Counted from the stretch's first letter, positions 49,301 to 62,820 are shown. The stretch: 64,000 bases of DNA from Babylonia areolata (GCF_041734735.1 NC_134901.1:28152357-28216356); one strand, 5' to 3'. A program made the numbers and translations. Notes: generated by a model from the letters alone, not told the origin.

Positions 49301-51255
49301 CATGGCAAATTTTTATGTCATCATGGCAAATTTTTATGTCATCATGGCAAATCTTTCTTTCTGTCATCATGGCAAATCTTTCTGTCATCATGGCAAATTT
49401 TTATGTCATGGCAAATCTTTCTGTCATCATGGCAAATTTTTATGTCATGGCAAATCTTTCTTTCTGTCATCATGGCAAATCTTTCTGTCATGGCAAATCT
49501 TTCTGTCAACATGGCAAATGTTTATGTCATCATGGCAAATCTTTCTTTCTGTCATCATGGCAAATCTTTCTGTCATCATGGCAAATCTTTCTGTCAACAT
49601 GGTAAATCTTTCTTTCTGTCATCATGGCTAATTTTTATATCATCACGGCTAATCTTTCTGTCATCATGGCAAATCTTTTCTGTCATCATGGCAAATCTTT
49701 TCTGTCATCATGGCAAATCTTTCTGTCATCACAGCAAATCTTTCTGTCACCATGGCAAATCTTTCTGTCATCATGGCAAATCTGTCACCATGGCAAATCT
49801 TTCTGTCAACATGGCAAATCTTTCTGTCATCATGGCAAATTTTTATGTCATCATGGCAAATCTTTCTGTTATCATGGCAAAATCTTGGCGAATCTTTCTG
49901 TCATCATGGCAAATTTTTATGTCATCATGGCAAATTTTTATGTCATCATGGCAAATTTTTATGTCATCATGGCAAATCTTTCTTTCTGTCATCATGGCAA
50001 ATCTTTCTGTCATCATGGCAAATTTTTATGTCATGGCAAATCTTTCTGTCATCATGGCAAATTTTTATGTCATGGCAAATCTTTCTTTCTGTCATCATGG
50101 CAAATCTTTCTGTCATGGCAAATCTTTCTGTCAACATGGCAAATGTTTATGTCATCATGGCAAATCTTTCTTTCTGTCATCATGGCAAATCTTTCTGTCA
50201 TCATGGCAAATCTTTCTGTCAACATGGTAAATCTTTCTTTCTGTCATCATGGCTAATTTTTATATCATCACGGCTAATCTTTCTGTCATCATGGCAAATC
50301 TTTTCTGTCATCATGGCAAATCTTTTCTGTCATCATGGCAAATCTTTCTGTCATCACAGCAAATCTTTCTGTCACCATGGCAAATCTTTCTGTCATCATG
50401 GCAAATCTGTCACCATGGCAAATCTTTCTGTCAACATGGCAAATCTTTTCTGTCAACATGGCAAATCTTTCTGTCATCATGGCAAATCTGTCACCATGGC
50501 AAATCTTTCTGTCAACATGGCAAATCTTTCTGTCACCATGGCAAATCTGTCACCATGGCAAATCTTTCTGTCACCATGGCAAATCTTTCTGTCACCGTGG
50601 CAATTTTTCATGCTATCATGGCAATTTTTTTATGTCATCATGGCAAATCTTGCTGTCATCTTCTCAAATCTTTCTGTCATCATGGCTAATTTCTATGTCA
50701 TCATGACAATTTTTTTATGTCACCATGGCAAATCTTTCTGTCATCATGACAATTTTTTTATGTCACCATGGCAAATCTTTCTGTCATCATGGCAAGTCTT
50801 TATGTCATTGTGACAAGTCTTTATGTCACTGTGCCAATTTTTGTCAACATGGCAAATTCTTAAATCAACATCAAGACATACGCTGTCTTGATGGCATATC
50901 TTTATAAAATTATATCATGGCAAATCTTCCTGTCATGACAAATCTTGCTGCCATCATGGCAATGTCATCATGACAAATCTGTCATTATAGCAAATATTTC
51001 TGTCATCATAGCAAATACTTCTGTCATCATGGCAAATATTTCTGTCATCATAGCAAATACTTCTGTCATCATGTCAAATATTTCTTTTATAATGGCAATG
51101 TCATCATGACTAATCTGTCATTTTGGCAAATCAGTCATTATGGAAATTTGTTCTGTCATAATGGCAAATTTTTGCCATCAAAGTAAATTTTTGTCACCAT
51201 AGCAAATCTTTCTGTCATCATGGCAATGTCATCATGACAAATCTTTCATTAGTAA
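46352..51255. repeat. 21-bp minisatellite, about 4.9 kb, with higher-order duplication
   Basis: The main unit is CATCATGGCAAATCTTTCTG plus T, with variants (CAACATGG, TTTTTATGT, an extra TTTC). Rare marker variants repeat at long distances. AAAATCTTGGCGAATC is at about 46,746, 47,226, 47,997, 49,255 and 49,881. TTTTTCATGCTATCATGG is at about 48,720 and 50,604. A block of about 1.9 kb is therefore duplicated. From about 50,800 units decay. The ORFs of up to 462 codons (MANLSVI repeats) reflect the 21-base period. Confidence 0.95.
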
Positions 51256-51744
51256 TGTCAGCGACATTACCTACACAGTTAAAAAGGATGAGACCAAGAA
51301 GAAGAATTCTAAGTGTGTGTGTGTGTGCGTGCGCACGCATGTGCATGCATGTGCAGGCATCTGTATAGGCACTGTGTGTGTCAGTATGCATAAATATTCA
51401 AATATGAACACATCAATCCATTTCAGTTTTCATGCTGCTCGTGTTCGGATACTTTTCTGTTAACACATGTGTTTAACCCTCACATGTCAAGACAGTATGA
51501 AAAGCTATGCAAATCTGATAAAAAGAGACATGTATACTTTTCCACAGCCCAGTATTTGTATTCCTGGGGAAGTGTGTTGACTTTTCCATACTAACTTATT
51601 AGTGTTCCCAAGAACATAATTATGCTAACATCTTCTCTAGTGGCTCTGGAAGGGTGAACATGAAGCACAAAGACAACAACTACAAAAAAATGGAATACTG
51701 ACTGGTACAGATCATTGCTCATACTTGTTACAAACCTGCCTGGG

Positions 51745-51977
51745 TTAACTCTTTCCATACGAACAGCGAAAGAGACGACATTAACAGCATTTCACCCCAA
51801 TTACCATCATCAAAATATTGCAAGCGGAAGGCTCCTATACTGAAGACGTGAATGTTGACAAAGAATACCACAATTCTGACGACGGAAGCTAAAGGTTGGG
51901 TCATTCAGACACCCACTGGACATCCGAGGGGTCTGTGTAGAGGAGAAGAGAGGACTGGCTGTACTGAGTGAGTTAAA
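51745..51977. mobile_element. TTAA-flanked nonautonomous DNA element (233 bp)
   Basis: It begins TTAACTCTTTCCATACGAAC and ends GTACTGAGTGAGTTAA, so imperfect inverted ends carry TTAA. Internal ATATTGCAAGCGGAAGGCTC matches AATGCTTCAAACTGAAGGTT in the 19,477 element, so both belong to one family. Confidence 0.6.
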
Positions 51978-51979
51978 AA

Positions 51980-52770
51980 GAAAAAGATTTTAAACTAAAA
52001 ACAATAAAATAAAAATAAAAATAAAAACAACAACAATTCACTGAACACACTGGTCTAAGTGTTTCCGGATTTTGTGCGCTAAAACGGTCTATTTCATTTC
52101 CAGTGTAATTCAGTGTACTGAAAACCAAAATACTTCCATCTGCCTTTCAAAACTCTGTAACTTTTTCAAACAGGCAAATCAGTCTGTGTCAACACGCTTT
52201 TCCCTCCTCTTTTCAAAGCACCAGTGACCACCTTGCCTAGTGCACAGGACTGAGGAGTGGTGCAAGTTTGACAGGCACCCAAACCCCAGTGGAGAGGGCG
52301 TCAGTGACTTTTGTCAAACAGTATCCTCAGTCATAAAACCGCTAAAAACCACTATGAGAAAAATGAAAAATGGTGGAGGTGGAAAAAAACATGAAAGAAA
52401 AAAGTAAAATATGTTTCAATCTATTCTTTGAACTATTTGGCCACATAACATTTTAAACTATAGACCTTTCTTACTTGGAGTCACAGGGAAGGCGCTATAT
52501 AGATGCACATTATTACTGTTATTGCTGTTATTGATATTACTATCTAAGCATCTTCAGATTATGCCCTGTCAACAACTCCCCACTGCAAACAAAAAGAGAC
52601 AATCTGTTAAGCCATGTCTGTTTAGGACATCTTCTTTTGGTGTCAGTTCTTTTTCAAGGATGGGATTGGCTTGAAGAGAGGAGAGAGGGGGTGGTTTTAA
52701 TGCACAGCTAGTTCTGCACCACACCAACAGAAGCAAACAGAAATACTGGACTAACCAGTCCATTTGTTTT
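51980..52770. other. Noncoding DNA, nothing certain
   Basis: A minus-strand frame starting near 52,755 encodes a signal-peptide-like MDWLVQYFCLLLLVWCRTSC, but no proper donor follows (see rejected items). Otherwise AT-rich DNA. Confidence 0.5.
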
Positions 52771-52779
52771 TTTCTCTGT

Positions 52780-52841
52780 GTGTGTGGGTGTGTGTGTGTC
52801 TGTGTGGCAGTGTGGCTGTGTGTGTCTGTGCCTGTGTGCAT

Positions 52842-52883
<42 letters not shown>

Positions 52884-53262
52884 AGCCACATAATATAAAA
52901 ACTGCGTGCGACAAGGAACACATGCAAGTGATGATGTCCCTGTGATGAGTACCAAAGCTGACCCCTTCCTCTGCATAGCTGTGCAGATTTGTAAAATGTG
53001 TATGTTACATATATACATGTATAGATGGATAGACAGACAGACAGACTGACGGACGGATAGATAGATGGATGGATGGGTGGGTGGAATGAAGGATGGATGG
53101 ATGGATAGATAGGTACTGTGGATCCATATCTGAACAAACACAGGTAGCTTCATTCATAGCTGTGTGCATGCTGGGCCAACCTATGAGCTGAAACAAGACC
53201 TGTAGATATGCAACACACACAACACAGACACACATAAACACACAGGCAGACACACACACACA

Positions 53263-53302
<40 letters not shown>
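52780..53302. repeat. TG array, GGAT array and CA array
   Basis: TG repeats at 52,780-52,880, a GATA/GGAT/GACA mixed array at 53,020-53,115 and CA repeats at 53,213-53,301. Confidence 0.9.
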
Positions 53303-53303
<1 letters not shown>

Positions 53304-53649
53304 CAGGAGCAGTAACTACACACTATTTTACTATTTTTTATTATAAACTCATTACTTGGTGCACAACATGACAAGATGGATCAAAACTCAGAATGTGACA
53401 GACTAAAAGGAGAAATTTGGCCAAACAGAGCAAACCATAGGCCTAGTTTGCATCAGTTTGACATGGTACAGTATATGACACCAAAAGAATACTTTACATG
53501 AGAATAAAGACGGGCAGTGAACCTCCCCCTGCCCCCCACCCTCTCCACTCCCCCCCACCCCAGCAACAAGCCCATGTGGAAATCAAAAGTCTAGAGAATA
53601 AGAACATGAGAGTCTGAGGCTATTCACACTTCCAAGAACAGATCTGGTG

Positions 53650-54045
53650 GAGTGGTGGCCTAGTGGTAACATATCTGCCTAGGCAGCGAGAGAGTCTGAG
53701 AGCACGGGATCAAATCTCACACTCTCCAGAATTTTCTTCCCCTCCACTACACCTTGAGTGGTGGTCTGCATGCTGGTCATTCGGATAAGACGATTAACTG
53801 AGGTCCCATATGCAGCGTGCACTTAGCGTATGTAAAAGAACCCACAGCAACAAAAGAGTTGTCCCAGGCAAAATTCTGTTGAAAAATCCACTCTGACAGT
53901 AAAATAAATACACATGCAGATGAAAAAAAAAAGAAGAAAAAAATATGGGTGGTGCTGCACTGTAGTGACACACCTCCCTGGGGAGGGCAGCCTGAATTTC
54001 ATACAGACCAATCTGTTCAGACAAAAAAGTAATACAATACAATCT
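53650..54045 (+). mobile_element. SINE B, full-length
   Basis: The head GTGGTGGCCTAGTGGTAACA contains a good A box, and GGGATCAAATCTCACAC lies in the B-box position. The body has CTTGAGTGGTGGTCTGCATG and AGGCAAAATTCTGTTGAAAA, the end CTGGGGAGGGCAGCCTGAAT. An A-rich tail follows. Confidence 0.88.
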
Positions 54046-54049
54046 GCTC

Positions 54050-54987
54050 TCTGACGTTTGCCCAAAATGTCATCGATTGAACCTCCTCTGACATCTTCCC
54101 CACACATCCAAATCATTTTGCCCCTATCAACTTATCTAATGTCACAAAGGTTTGTTTCAGGTCTTATTGTTTATACTGTAACAGCCCAGCCACCTGTGGA
54201 GGCTATATCTGGGATAAAAGCATGCCAGAAAATAAAACTATGGGGCCATATCTGGGATAAAACACACCAGAAAACAAAACCACACGACCATATTATCTGG
54301 GATTTTTTTTTTTAATTTTTTTTTTAATATATAAATAAAACACTCAAAACTAAGCTTACCTCATCACCGATTCAAAACCAAGCTTGCCTTAACCAACACA
54401 ATAATCAAACACAATGGGAAACAAAATCTCCTCTTTTAAACGACTTAGCAAAAGACAGACAAAAGCCTCACTCGGTCTCAGTCATGCTGCATGAATGATT
54501 TGTTCTCTTTTCCTTCTACTTGTTCTTCACAGTGATCATCTTTTCTTTTCCTTTTCTTCTTTTTTTTTTCACTTTTCCTTCTGCTTCACAGTTATAACTG
54601 CAAAGTCATCGGATGAGAAGTCCCAAGGAAGACGACCCATACAACAGACAGACATGACAGGACTGAGGGAGGAGGATAAACAGTGGACTCTGCTGGTCAC
54701 AGGGCGACTGAGAGAGCAGAGGCACATGAAATCCTTCATCAGGCTGACATTGAGACATGGCAACCCTCCCATTCATCACTGTCCCTTTGTTGTGTAGTGT
54801 GAGCCAATGGGAGTGATGCATGTGGCATGGGGTTTTGTTGTAGGCAATTTGGGGAAAGGAGTGGGGATGGGAAGAAATGAGTGGCGAGCTGGGGGGGGGG
54901 GGGGGGGATTTGGGCAGGTGACAAGGTGAGAAGAACCAGGAAGAAAAGCTAAAAAAAAAAAGGGGGGGTGTGCCTGTGGGTGTATAA

Positions 54988-55018
<31 letters not shown>

Positions 55019-55430
55019 CGCACGCATGTGTGTGCACATACACCCGTTTACGCTCATGTGCATACATGTGTGTGTTCATAGCAATACACTGCGTGCAGAT
55101 ACATACATCAGTGTTTGCTTGCAAGTAAATTCATATTACCAGAAGTGCACTAATGCATAAATTTATGTTACAAATTTACACACATTTCATCCTTGTTTAT
55201 TTTCAACTTGGATTTTTATTTTCCTTGGAACTGAGTCAAACAAAATAATGTACTAATCCAACAATGACAATCAACTAAAACTGTGGAAGGTATTGCTGAT
55301 CAATGACAGATGACATATCTCTACAATATAACACGTTAGAAAACAAGCTAAAACGTTTGGGCTTGTTGGTTTTTTTAAATGAATAGGAAAAGAGAACACC
55401 TCTAGAACTGTGACACGCGCTGCAATACTC
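54050..55430. other. Noncoding DNA with poly-G and TG arrays
   Basis: A G run lies near 54,891-54,907 and TG repeats at 54,985-55,016. A duplicated phrase (ATATCTGGGATAAAA) occurs near 54,206 and 54,247. No gene recognised. Confidence 0.6.
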
Positions 55431-55431
55431 T

Positions 55432-55467
55432 CACCATCAACCAGTTCGATCTGCAGGTGTCTGGAGC
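55432..55467 (-). other. Candidate 36-nt exon upstream of the signal-peptide exon
   Basis: The acceptor-like TTTTTATAGATTTCAG and donor-like TTGATG|GTGAGAGT bracket 36 bases. In phase 1 they would read GSRHLQIELVD and join coding exon 2 in frame. Because it precedes the signal-peptide exon in the transcript, it is either a noncoding exon, an alternative 5' exon or chance. Confidence 0.35.
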
Positions 55468-55531
55468 CAACTGAAATCTATAAAAATTACAAAATGGATT
55501 TCAAAGCTCATGGATGTCTTCGTTCCAAAAC

Positions 55532-55800
55532 ATGGTGGTAGGGCCTAAGTGGTAATATGTCTGCCTACAAAGTGAAAAATCTGTGATCAAATCCCACACT
55601 TACCAGCTTCCCCCCCCCACCCCCCTCCAGTAAATCTCTAGAGGTGGTCTGGATGCTAGCCTCATCATTTGGATGAGACAAGAACCTAAGTCCTGTGTTT
55701 AGCATGGACTTTGCGCACATTATAAATCATGTAGCAACAAAAGGGTGGTCCCTGGCAAAATTCAGAAGAAAAATCCAATCTAGAATACTTGAGCGTGTGC
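55532..55800 (+). mobile_element. SINE B, diverged 3'-truncated copy
   Basis: GTGGTAGGGCCTAAGTGGTA, GAGGTGGTCTGGATGCTAGC and CCTGGCAAAATTCAGAAGAA match SINE B up to the mid-body. Confidence 0.75.
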
Positions 55801-55804
55801 TTGA

Positions 55805-57160
55805 TTGAAAACCTGACTGAATGAGATAGGAAATGAATGATGAGTGCCTAAAGGCAGCTGTCAGTCGGCTCTACCCAGGAAGGCAGCCTGCTATGCAAAT
55901 GATTGAAGTGCCTAGAGTTTGTTCTCTGACCAAGGTATATTACTATTTAAGTATCAGTTATAATGAAATAAACAACCTTTGCATAAGGCTTTTGCAAAGC
56001 TGGTGGCCTTTAACAGACACAAGATAATCACTCTAAAGGATAAAATTAATGAACTTGGATCCAAAGCAACTGTGTTACTGCCCCTGATGGAGCACTTTCC
56101 TCGAGACGAGAATGACAACTGCCTGCATGAGTAAAAATGTCCTTCAAAAAAGTGACTTCAATTGTCATATGAACTTGCACACACACACACACACACACAC
56201 ACAGAGACAGATAGATAGATAGAGTACCCGGTAGATAGATAGGATAGATAGACTGATGACAGATCGATAGATATACTGAGAATTTCACTCTCTCAAAACA
56301 TATAAAAGAACCTGATGAAGCCTCCTTTCCACTTCTCTTTCCATTTTTTATGTCAGGCAAAGTTAGAAAATGGATTCCTCTATTTCCTGAAACTTTACTA
56401 AACTAAAATCCAAACCAGACCAAATCAAGATTCAAAATTTTGAATAAAACATGTTTATTTTAATAACTTGAAAACTAACAAAATAAAAAGAAATGATAAA
56501 TGAAACTAAAATGAAACAAAATAAAACATAAAGACACCGTAAAAAGCATATAGCAGCAAATTCAGAAACTGCCCCAGGAGTTCAGATTTTTTTTTTTTTT
56601 GGTTTTCTTGTTCTTCCCTACATTTCTTCTTGTTTTCACCAACGAGGAAGGGTAGGCAGAAAAAAAGCAGGAACTGAGGAAGACAGTCAGTCCAAACAGG
56701 GAGATAACAACCCTCACTCAGTCTCAGGTCCTGGCCGTCAAACTTTTGGGAGGGGGGGGGGGGGGGGGGGGGGGGGGCTGGTGTGAGGTAGGGGGTGGGG
56801 GGGGGGGGGACTGGTGTGTTTTGAAACAGGATGGGGTGAGAGAGCAGGTGGGTCATCTAACACTGTCCAGAGGAAAACACACACACACACACACTGGGAC
56901 AGGTTCAGTTACCAACTTAAGAAGGAATGTTACACATGGAGTCCGGAGTCTGTCCTCTTCCATCAAAACTGAGGAGGCTTGAGGGGGTGGAGGGAGTGGG
57001 GGAGGAGGGGGGCCGGGGGGGGGGTAGCTGACTTGTTTGTTAACAGGAAAGGGGGATGTCAGGTCACCTGTTCCCTCCCTCCTCCCTCCACTGTCCCCTT
57101 ACCTCATGCTCCTTCTCCCACCAACTCTCCCCTCAGGGGGAAACCTGTCCTGAATCAGTG
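55805..57160. other. Noncoding DNA with simple repeats
   Basis: CA and GATA runs lie at 56,180-56,275 and long poly-G tracts at 56,751-56,810. A weak candidate exon (56,079-56,122, minus) is discussed in the findings. Confidence 0.55.
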
Positions 57161-57161
57161 A

Positions 57162-57163
<2 letters not shown>

Positions 57164-57199
<36 letters not shown>

Positions 57200-57400
57200 C
57201 AGACAGACAGACAGACAGGCAGACATGCAAAGAGACAGAGAGAGACAGAGACACACAAGAGACACAGAGAGAGAGAGACCAAGACAGAGAGAGACCGACA
57301 GAGAGAGAGACAGACAGAGAGAGACACACAAACAGACACAGACACAGACAGAGAGACAGACAGAGAAAGAGAGAGAAAGGGAGAGAGATAGACAGACACT
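57164..57400. repeat. TG array and GACA/GAGA array
   Basis: TG repeats at 57,166-57,198, then purine-rich GACAGA/GAGACA repeats to 57,400. Confidence 0.9.
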
Positions 57401-57584
57401 GACACAGGTTTAATTGTGAAGGCTACCAGTCAATACACAAAAGGGAGGGGCGATACATGGCGCAAGTCACAGAAATGCATGTACTACTTTACTAAGCCAA
57501 ACAAAATAGCATGTATTGTACATGAATAATTAATGACAAGATGATTAATATGACTATAAACTGTGAGAAAGAGGGAGAGAGAGT

Positions 57585-58315
<731 letters not shown>

Positions 58316-58319
58316 GACA

Positions 58320-59345
58320 GCAATGGAAGGGGGCTGGGGAGTAGAAGGGAGGGTAAGAGAGGGTAGGTGTGTGGGTGCGCGGGTTTTGGGGTGGGGGGTG
58401 CTTTTCACCTGCGTGTTGAAGCATCCTTTGTGTGGAAGCCAGGTGACATAACACACACTGTTCTGGTCTAAGGGTGTGAAGTGACTTGTCAATAGTACAG
58501 TTCATCTGGTCATGGCAAATACCACTTTCCCTCTGTCTGTCTGTTCTCTTTGTCTCTCTTCTATCTGTCTTTCTCTCTTGCTATGTGTGTCTCTCTCGTC
58601 ACTGAAGAACATTTGAAGCATAGCTGCACCATCTCTCTTGTTCGCTTTGTGTTTAATTGAGAATGGCTCCACAGTGAATGGAGGATGAAAAGTCATCTGT
58701 TTACAGTAATGGGGGTTCACTTTTCTCACACAATGCCTTTCTTTCCACGCACACTTTTTCCACTGATCTTTTTTCTTTTTTTTTTAAACTTTCACTTTGT
58801 TTTAAATAGTGAAAGAGTCATTACTAAATCAATCAATTATTGTAAGAAGATATGCAACAGCAGCAGCATCTTCCTCAAAATCAGCTTAAGTCAAAATTCT
58901 ATGATTTCATCATTATTATCTACCTACAATCTTTTTTACATTCCATACATATGGAAATATAAACCACTGTATTAAGTCATATCTCTGTCCCTCTCCGTTT
59001 ACTTGAAATAATTATGGAGTAAAGATATGAAAAAGATGAAAACGATAAACCAGGAAACAGGACTGCAGTCCCAAAACTCCCTTCTCCCCACCTTGCAGGC
59101 TGTGCAGAGTTGCTTGGCACCATAGCATGCGCAGTAATCCATGCACTGCCTCACGTCATCACAAACCTCTGTTTACCTCATGGTCTGCGCAAATGCCAGC
59201 AGGCATTTCCTAGGCTTCAGTTTATGACTGTGCAATGCAGCTTGACAAAGCACTTAACCCATTTCATGAGATATCAACAAGGACTTCCCTATCACTTAGA
59301 CCTTAGCACCACAATGACTGCCAGTATACATTCTGTCAAGCACAA
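58320..59345. other. Noncoding DNA with two weak candidate 5' exons
   Basis: Minus-strand donors CAG|GTGAAA at 58,409 and AAG|GTGGGG at 59,092 follow short open segments. Their coding status is unproven (see findings). Confidence 0.4.
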
Positions 59346-59349
59346 CTGC

Positions 59350-59720
59350 CAAGTGGTTTAGAGTGTTGAATTTCTATTGCACAGCTCTACTACAATGTCC
59401 ATGGCTAAGAACTTGCCCATATCTGGTGGGTTACTAAAGCATGGGGATTTTTACCCCACTGTCTCCCATGTCAACATTTAGTGCAGACCTGCAATGTGCC
59501 TTATAATTCTTTTGTGTGTATTCTTAAGAACACAAATACACTCACAACCATACATGCAAAGTGAAGATCCTGCAGAACATGACAGCATTTGACATGTCAA
59601 GTCAACATGAGCACACCCACCATGCACCAACTCCCAGAGCACACCATGGTAACAACAGTGACGCATGTAAAAGCCTGCTTGCACTTTCAGAGTTGCAGCC
59701 CATGAACATAAGAAGAAAAA
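59350..59720 (+). mobile_element. SINE A, old diverged copy
   Basis: GCCAAGTGGTTTAGAGTGTT, GGGGATTTTTACCCCACTGT, GTCTCCCATGTCAACATTTA and CATGTAAAAGCCTGCTTGCA parallel the well-kept copy at 43,274, with many substitutions and a lost B box. Confidence 0.75.
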
Positions 59721-60010
59721 CCTGAAATATTCCATAGTAAAATACTATTACTACTGCTACAAATAATAATAATTACACGTGATGTCTACAATCACTAGTA
59801 TGTTTGACAAGACATTAATTATAATTCCTTCCTAATATTGACTAATATAGTAATAATGATAAGAAAACAACAACAATAATATCATAATCAAACCATAATA
59901 ATCATAACAATAAAAAATATTCATATTCATATTCCATTCACCCTACCGCTCCAAGCACAATGTATGTGTGTAGATGTGTGTATGTAGACATATACAATAT
60001 TAATGTATCA

Positions 60011-60345
60011 GTGTCAGTTTCTCAAGGTGTCACTGTGTTTGGATAAATACAAATCCATATGCTACACCACATCTGCTAGGCAGATGCCTGACTAGCATCT
60101 TAACCCAGTGCACTTCATCAGGCCTTGAGTGGATGCATACATATTTGTATACCAGTCAGAGTGGATTTCTTCCACAAGAATCTTGCAAGAGAACAACTCT
60201 CTCGTTGCCATGGTTTCTTTTCCAGTGCATCAATTGCAAGCTGCACACAGGACCTCGATTTATTGCCTCAGGACCTCGATTTATTGCCTCATCCAAATGA
60301 ATTTTCACTCAGTTTGATTTTCCAGTCAAACTTGGGTGAAAGGGC
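60011..60345 (+). mobile_element. Composite repeat: C element plus inverted SINE B-like body
   Basis: Same order as 31,461-31,822: GTCAGTTTCTCAAGGTGTCA, GGCAGATGCCTGACTAGCAT, then GTGGATTTCTTCCACAAGAA and TTGCCATGGTTTCTTTTCCA. The phrase GACCTCGATTTATTGCCTCA is doubled at 60,261-60,302. Confidence 0.65.
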
Positions 60346-60354
60346 ATACATACA

Positions 60355-60357
<3 letters not shown>

Positions 60358-60405
<48 letters not shown>

Positions 60406-60459
60406 TACTATACATGCATACCAATAGGCTTAGATAGATAGATAAACATATGAATCACT

Positions 60460-60498
<39 letters not shown>

Positions 60499-60597
60499 TC
60501 ACTATCACAGTATCATTATATTATATGTGTATGTGTGTGTGTCTAGGTATCACAAGCACGCAACACACACACACACACACACATAGATATATGTATG

Positions 60598-60636
<39 letters not shown>

Positions 60637-60640
60637 TTGT
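60358..60640. repeat. TG, TA and CA arrays
   Basis: TG at 60,358-60,404, TA at 60,463-60,495, CA at 60,563-60,583 and 60,601-60,634. Confidence 0.92.
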
Positions 60641-61138
60641 TTTTCTATCTATCTACCTGTGTGTGGGTGTGTGTGTGCCTGTGTCTGTGTGTGCCTCTTT
60701 CTGTGTGTTGTCTTGCACTTTGTCGACACGCTAAGATGTGATTGCGAAAGTGGGAAGCACGGATGTGAACAAACAAAACACCCATAACATCTAAAGTAAT
60801 AATATGTGTTGTTGGTCATTGCTTTGCCTCATATTTGAGAAATATTACCTGGCTGCATGTTCTATGTGTCTGGCAATTTAGTCTCTCCCTAAATCTAACT
60901 ACGCGTCGAAAAACGTCCTTCATCGTCCAAGAAAACACGGACTCGATCGGAAATATCCGGGTTTAGTTCTGGGCCGAGTTGGCAACGTGACAAACTACAA
61001 CAAAACAACAGGTAGTCGATTTCCGTTGCATTATCGTGTAAACTATTACACTCTTCTCACTTTTACGTATCGTAAGCAAACACAACCTTTTATCGTTGGA
61101 CATTTTCAACAACAACAAAATACAAACCGATGGCTCAC

Positions 61139-61430
61139 CTGGGCACTTTACCCTCAACACACCTTTCAGTTTCTGCTTGGGCGTTATCCTTTTTTACCGA
61201 AATGTACAGGAATATGCGGATACCTCTTTTTGCGCGTGCACTGCACGCGTGTGAATGGACACGCGCATACGAGTTTCAGTCCGGCTGAGGATGTAAAGGG
61301 GAAATGGTCTCTTTTTTATGACAATGATAATAGTAACTGGACATTTAACAGCGCTTTCCTCAGTCACTGCACTGACAAAGCGCTTCGTTTACAATCCACA
61401 CCGCCGACGGCATTAAGTCAGTGAGACACA
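61139..61430 (-). promoter_or_regulatory. Candidate 5' noncoding exon and promoter region
   Basis: A strong minus-strand donor (CCCAG|GTGAGC) ends at 61,139. Upstream in transcription order is a local CpG cluster at 61,170-61,290 with two adjacent palindromes, GCGTGCACTGCACGC and GCGTGTGAATGGACACGC. The region is free of simple repeats, unlike its flanks. All frames before the donor are closed or lack an ATG, which suits a 5' UTR exon of the receptor gene. Transcription is not proven. Confidence 0.4.
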
Positions 61431-61480
61431 TACAGTACTACGAATCAAAATCACTAATCAACTCACAATCATGCAAATAA

Positions 61481-61482
<2 letters not shown>

Positions 61483-61526
<44 letters not shown>

Positions 61527-61720
61527 GCGCATACAAATTTCTATGTCACTGTACAATACATATATACATAATACATACATTCATCAGTGTACACTACTAA
61601 TACTGACATACATACATGCCGCACTGGCATGCATCGTCACGTGCATGCATACATACATACATACGGCATACATACATACATATCGTCAGAACACTAGTGC
61701 ATGCATCCATACATACATAA
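61483..61720. repeat. CA, TA and CATA arrays
   Basis: CA and TA runs at 61,481-61,525; CATA-rich repeats at 61,555-61,718. Confidence 0.9.
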
Positions 61721-61739
61721 TGTAGGTAGGTCCGGCTGC

Positions 61740-62785
61740 TGTGTAATCAGTGCTGTTTAATTCAGTCATGGCTGACGGATCGTATTTTTATCACTTTTCA
61801 AGCTCACTTCGTCCTAGCACTGAAGCGCAATACTGCATACATCGAGCTGAAAGATATATCAGAAATTAAAACCACCTTTGTTCGTTCCTGTAAATATTTC
61901 TTTTTTTGTGTGTGTAAGACAGTCAGGTGAGTGAAACTGATCGCCCGAAGTGGAGTATCCTTCGCTCTTCAAAACGCAGCGCGGTAAACAAGTTTGCCGA
62001 CGTCAGCTTCTAGTCTGAGAGGGTTGGTGACAAAAATAACCTGGTTACAGTACGGACATTGTTCCTAACAATCAATCGAATTAAGAGACCTATCAAATAA
62101 AAGATTACGTTCACTACTTTTACGTGGGCTAAGTTTCCAGTTGATATATTTTACCTTTTAGTCGATATTAAAAAATAAAAATAAAAAAAAAATTAATTTA
62201 AAAAAAACGTGGCTCAAAATTTACCTATTTTTCTTGACACTCTACTGAGCTTCCAGACGAAATAAATCTTTTAGTCAAATTTTTTAGCCAAACTCACCAC
62301 TGAAAAAATATTTCAATCTTTCATCTTTAAAATGTTCTATAAAATGACCGGAAAGCTTTCAAGTTAAGGAGCAGCGTCCGTGGGTTAAGGAAAAAGCGGA
62401 GACCTCGTATTTTTCAAGTTATGCCACTGCGGGATCAATTAGATCTAATTTTAGATCTGAGGTTTCAATGGCCCGGCATCGTGGAAGTCTTGTCGCAGAG
62501 CTCAATGTAGTTGAGGTTTTGATTCAAATACGGGGGGAATTTTTTTAAATTTGGAAACCAACTTTACATGACTTATTTTAGTGAGCATTTTGAATGATAG
62601 GTTTCATAATTTTAGTTAATATCATCGTTTTCTGTTGTGAAATAATTTTCTTTCCGACAATGAAAGTCAGTCAAGAACTCCGTCAAAATAGCAGACGAAT
62701 TGTTCAGTGAGAAGTCCAGTTGGTCTTGTTCAACTTTGTGATCGCACAACATTTAATCATAGTCTAACTCTGTTTTATTACTCCT
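61740..62785. other. Noncoding DNA, nothing certain
   Basis: A perfect plus-strand donor-like sequence (AGTCAG|GTGAGT) lies at about 61,926. No reading frame or element is recognised. Confidence 0.45.
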
Positions 62786-62792
62786 GTTTTAA

Positions 62793-62820
62793 TTCTCTCT
62801 CTCTCTCTCTCTCTCTCTCA

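Noticed and set aside
46352-50907. Many long plus-strand frames such as MANLSVIMANLSV repeats
   Set aside because: They are produced by a 21-bp repeat whose length is a multiple of three; several frames are open over the same DNA and there is no domain or splice structure.
52569-52755. Minus-strand frame with signal-peptide-like start MDWLVQYFCLLLLVWCRTSC
   Set aside because: No usable donor in the phase needed for coding exon 2 follows, while the exon at 46,185-46,286 fits perfectly. Probably chance.
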